From assembly GCF_004402485.1 (NCBI RefSeq), contig NZ_SOFG01000007.1, positions 1-51,680 of the forward strand: DNA of 51,680 nt. The letters run 5' to 3'. The notes under the pieces were generated by a model. The model searched no databases. It saw only the letters and a list, made by a program, of their open reading frames with translations, and had not been told where the DNA came from. Positions 49,118 to 51,680 of this stretch are shown here, in pieces. Numbering within the stretch: position 1 is the stretch's first letter; every line of letters begins with the position of its first letter. This DNA comes from Cryobacterium algoricola (GTDB lineage: Bacteria; Actinomycetota; Actinomycetes; Actinomycetales; Microbacteriaceae). The translations under genes and the position numbers were made by a program.

Positions 49118-51214
49118 TCAGGGGGCTACGGGCGCCGACTGCTTCGGGCCGACCTGGGCGGCCAGCGCTGCGAGCACGTCCGCCGGGGTCGCCGCGGCCT
49201 GGAGGGTGGCGCGGAACGCGGGCTTCATCAGGGCGCGGGACAGCTGGGCGAGCACCTTCAGGTGCTCGGTTCCGGCCGCCGCTTCCGGAACGGCGATCAG
49301 GAAGATCAGCGTGGCCGGGGTGCCGTCCGGCGAGGTCCAGTCGACGCCGTGCCTGCTGCGGGCGAAGGCCAGGATGGGGGCGCTCACTCCGTCCGACTTG
49401 GCGTGCGGGATCGCGATGCCGTCGCCGACCGCCGTCGTGCCGAGCTGCTCGCGGGCGAGGGCCGCCCGGACCACGAGGCCCTCGTCGGTGACGCGACCGG
49501 TCGTGCCCATCAGGCCGACGAGGGTGCGGATCATCGCGTCCCGGTCGGTCTCGGCGGCGTCGAGCACGATCGTGTCTTCGTCGATGTAGTCGAGCACCGT
49601 CTTCGGTGCTGTCGAGACGGATGTCTTCGCGGCGGCGGGCGTGACCGCCGCCGGGTCGGGCGTGGGGTCATCCGCCAGTGACGTGCTGGCCGGAGCGGAG
49701 ACCGAAACGGGGGAACCGTTCGTCGGAGTCGTGCCAGCGACCGACGGTGCGTGGCGTTCCGCCCTGCGCGCCGATACGCCGAGAAGCAGCAGGGAGACGA
49801 GGGCGGTGACGACGGCACCGATGAGCAGGGCGGCGAAGTACATCGGCACCCCGGAGACCGCGCCGAAGACGGCGACGATGGGGCCTCCGTGCGGCACGGA
49901 GTCGGTGACCGCGAAGAGGGCGGCGATGCCACCGGCGACGGCTCCGCCGATCATGTTCGCGGGGATGACCTGCAGCGGCTTGGCGGCGGCGAGCGGGATG
50001 GCGCCCTCCGTGATGCCGAAGAAGCCCATGAACAGGGCGGCGATCCCGGCCTCACGCTCCGGCTTGGAGAAGTAGCGGCCGCGGATCAGGGTGGCCAGGC
50101 CCATTCCGAGCGGCGGAACGGCGATCGCGGCGGCGACCATGCCCATCGGGGCGGGGTTCCCCGTCGCGATCAGGGCGCTGCCGAAGAGGAACGCGGTCTT
50201 GTTGACCGGGCCGCCCATGTCGAAGGCGACCATGGCGCCGAGGATCAGGCCGAGCACGATCGCACTGCCGCCCTGCAGGCCGGTGAGGAACGTGCTCATG
50301 GTCGAGAAGACCCAGCTGATCGGCTGGCCGAGGGCGAGCACGAAGGCACCGCCGACGATCACGGTCGTGAGCACGGGGATGACGAGGATCGGCATGATCG
50401 GCTTGATGTAGCGGTGCACGGGGATCTTCTTGATGCCGAGGGCGACGAAGCCGACGAGGAATCCGGTGACGATGCCGCCGATGAAGCCCGCCCCGGATTC
50501 GGAGTGGTAGAACGATCCGGTCGTGGCGATCCAGCCGCAGATCATGCCCGGCGCGAGCCCGGGCCGGTCGGCGATCGCGTAGGCGATGAAACCGGAGAGG
50601 ATCGGCACCATCAGGGTGAAGCCGAGCACGCCGATCTGGTTGATCGTCAACCAGAAGCTGCCCTCCGGGATGACGAGTCCCTTCGGGGTCGCCTCGCCGC
50701 CGAGGGAGAGCGAGATGGCGATCAGCAGCCCGCCGACCACGACGAACGGGATCATGTAGGACACGCCGTTCATCAGGGCGCGGTACAGGGTGCCGCCGAA
50801 GTCGGTTCTGCCGGTGGTCGAGGCCGGGGTCGCCCCGCCCGAACCGGCGGAGCCGTCGGCCGTGGGGGAGGGCTCGGCTGCGAGGGCCTCCCGGATCAGT
50901 GCGGCGGGGCGGTGGATGCCGTCGGCCACCCCGACGGAGACGATCCGCTTGCCCGCGAAGCGCGACGGGTCGATCCTGGTGTCTGCGGCGATCACGACGG
51001 CGTCGGAACGGTCGATGTCGGCCTGGCTGAAGGTTCCTTCGACGCCGACGGAGCCGTGTGTCTCGACCTTCATGTCGTAGCCCAGTTCGGCCGCCGCGGC
51101 CGCGAGTTTCTCTGCGGCCATGTAGGTGTGCGCGATGCCGGTGGGGCAGGCGGTGATTCCCAGGATCAGAAGCCGATGCGGTGCTATCGGCGCTGCGGTG
51201 AGGGGTTCGGGCAT
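49118..51214 (-). CDS. fruA: PTS fructose permease, fused IIBCA
   Basis: The 698-residue fusion takes up fructose and phosphorylates it. The order is IIB (Cys23 in GITACPTGIAHTYMAAE), IIC (about residues 140-475, eight to ten spans, with GFIGGIVTGFLVG), a Pro/Ala-rich linker, then IIA (His604 in AIPHAKSDGV). The ITACPTGIAHT signature is specific for the fructose family; mannitol or mannosylglycerate relatives are less likely. No 1-phosphofructokinase or FruR gene is adjacent. GGAAGGAC lies upstream of the ATG. Near-identical inverted repeats H and I flank the gene. Confidence 0.93.
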   Translation of the reverse strand: MPEPLTAAPIAPHRLLILGITACPTGIAHTYMAAEKLAAAAAELGYDMKVETHGSVGVEGTFSQADIDRSDAVVIAADTRIDPSRFAGKRIVSVGVADGIHRPAALIREALAAEPSPTADGSAGSGGATPASTTGRTDFGGTLYRALMNGVSYMIPFVVVGGLLIAISLSLGGEATPKGLVIPEGSFWLTINQIGVLGFTLMVPILSGFIAYAIADRPGLAPGMICGWIATTGSFYHSESGAGFIGGIVTGFLVGFVALGIKKIPVHRYIKPIMPILVIPVLTTVIVGGAFVLALGQPISWVFSTMSTFLTGLQGGSAIVLGLILGAMVAFDMGGPVNKTAFLFGSALIATGNPAPMGMVAAAIAVPPLGMGLATLIRGRYFSKPEREAGIAALFMGFFGITEGAIPLAAAKPLQVIPANMIGGAVAGGIAALFAVTDSVPHGGPIVAVFGAVSGVPMYFAALLIGAVVTALVSLLLLGVSARRAERHAPSVAGTTPTNGSPVSVSAPASTSLADDPTPDPAAVTPAAAKTSVSTAPKTVLDYIDEDTIVLDAAETDRDAMIRTLVGLMGTTGRVTDEGLVVRAALAREQLGTTAVGDGIAIPHAKSDGVSAPILAFARSRHGVDWTSPDGTPATLIFLIAVPEAAAGTEHLKVLAQLSRALMKPAFRATLQAAATPADVLAALAAQVGPKQSAPVAP

Positions 51215-51267
51215 GGCTCGAGAGTCCTTCCGGGCCGAGGTCGACCGGAATCTCCGTGAACACCACA

Positions 51268-51299
51268 GCTCAATTTCATAAGCTTAACTAACTTCATTT
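51268..51299 (-). promoter_or_regulatory. A/T-rich promoter region of fruA
   Basis: A clearly A/T-rich island in very G/C-rich DNA lies 54-85 bases upstream of the fruA start. It contains a minus-strand TATGAA that could be a -10 box (51275-51280) and the palindrome TAAGCTTA (51279-51286). I see no convincing -35 box or regulator site. Confidence 0.4.
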
Positions 51300-51324
51300 C
51301 GCCCCGCGAACGAGGGTGACCGGG

Positions 51325-51381
51325 CGAGGTATCGCAGATCGACGTTCGCGGGACGTGGGAACCTCGATCTGCGACACCTCG
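51325..51381. repeat. Long intergenic inverted repeat I (copy of H)
   Basis: 23-base arms (51325-51347 and 51359-51381, two mismatches) surround the 11-base loop GCGGGACGTGG. It is the second copy of repeat H. Unlike the other eight elements it lies between two divergent gene starts (fruA and cofE), so it cannot be explained as a terminator of a neighbouring gene. Confidence 0.9.
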
Positions 51382-51450
51382 GGAAGAGCGGGGACGTCCG
51401 GGCGGTTATGGGACGTGACAGGATCGAAGAATGAGCGGAAAGCGGGACCG

Positions 51451-51680
51451 GTGCACGGCGAACTGAGCATTTTCGCACTCGGCGGGATCGGCGAGGTCGT
51501 CGCGGGCGACGACCTCGCCGGGCTGATCCTCGCGGCCGCAGGTGCCGCCGGTGCCGGTGCGGGCACCCTGCTGCGTGACGGCGATATCCTCGCGGTCACG
51601 AGCAAGATCGTCTCCAAGGCCGAGGGGCGGGTGCGCGCGGCGAGTGACCGCGAGCAGGCGATCACCGACGAGACCGTGCG
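51451..51680 (+). CDS. cofE: Coenzyme F420-0:L-glutamate ligase, N-terminal part (cut by window edge)
   Basis: The 76 visible codons read as the start of CofE/FbiB, which adds glutamate to coenzyme F420 with [15 protein letters not shown], then [10 protein letters not shown], and above all [20 protein letters not shown] are the family's N-terminal motifs. The start is probably GTG at 51451; another in-frame GTG lies at 51415. The gene runs out of the window, so whether it carries the C-terminal nitroreductase-like domain of FbiB cannot be seen. An 11-codon frame (ATG 51431 to TGA 51466) overlaps the start. Confidence 0.82.
   Translation, partial: MHGELSIFALGGIGEVVAGDDLAGLILAAAGAAGAGAGTLLRDGDILAVTSKIVSKAEGRVRAASDREQAITDETV

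Overview
The window is high-GC DNA (I estimate about 69-70% G+C) from an actinobacterium, most likely a member of the Microbacteriaceae. The evidence is the actinobacterial 5S rRNA tail at the left edge, a HAIR-type (HspR) heat-shock operator, many leaderless gene starts, a DUF6421 gene, an F420 gamma-glutamyl ligase at the right edge and very frequent GCATCC/GGATGC words. It looks chromosomal. I see no insertion sequence, integrase, phage gene, CRISPR array or tRNA.

Layout. Positions 1-90 hold the end of a 5S rRNA and its terminator. Positions 100-9306 are all minus strand: GNAT acetyltransferase, histidine phosphatase, GT87-type membrane mannosyltransferase, SWIM/SNF2 helicase, tandem universal stress protein and copper amine oxidase. 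Positions 9424-11679 carry a ClpB-type disaggregase without its N-domain, behind a HAIR operator. A zinc alcohol dehydrogenase (plus) and a nitroreductase (minus) follow. A long minus-strand run (22369 down to 13806) reads DUF6421, SDR, AAA ATPase, NatA/NatB-type ABC exporter, threonine aldolase and acyl-CoA ligase.

Positions 22785-24857 encode a glucose/beta-glucoside family PTS IIBCA protein, which converges on a methyltransferase. Positions 26329-32520 form a complete ribose operon (rbsR-rbsA-rbsC-rbsB-rbsK-rbsD) with a clear promoter, a palindromic LacI operator and a terminator. Glycerate kinase, a phosphoglycerate mutase-like protein, a Gly/Asp/Phe-repeat protein, an SDR and a quinone-oxidoreductase-like gene follow. 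Next come an RbsR paralogue with its own operator, a short PdxH-like protein and another SDR.

Positions 40118-45193 encode a 1691-residue zinc-ribbon membrane protein. The right end carries an alpha/beta hydrolase, an AEC transporter, an ABM-domain membrane protein, exonuclease III, a fructose PTS IIBCA protein and the start of cofE/fbiB.

How the genes work together. The ribose operon is the one complete pathway: ABC import, anomer conversion by RbsD, phosphorylation by RbsK, and co-transcribed RbsR control. Two separate PTS permeases add import of a glucoside-type sugar and of fructose. The other genes are mostly single genes or overlapping pairs (aldolase/ligase, PdxH-like/SDR, ABC ATPase/permease).

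The least ordinary feature is a set of nine long intergenic inverted repeats (17-32 bp arms), mostly just after gene 3' ends. Four share CGCGARAG-type ends, and two pairs are near-duplicates that bracket genes. A second recurring pattern is a TAnnnT box six bases before a start codon, indicating leaderless transcripts.
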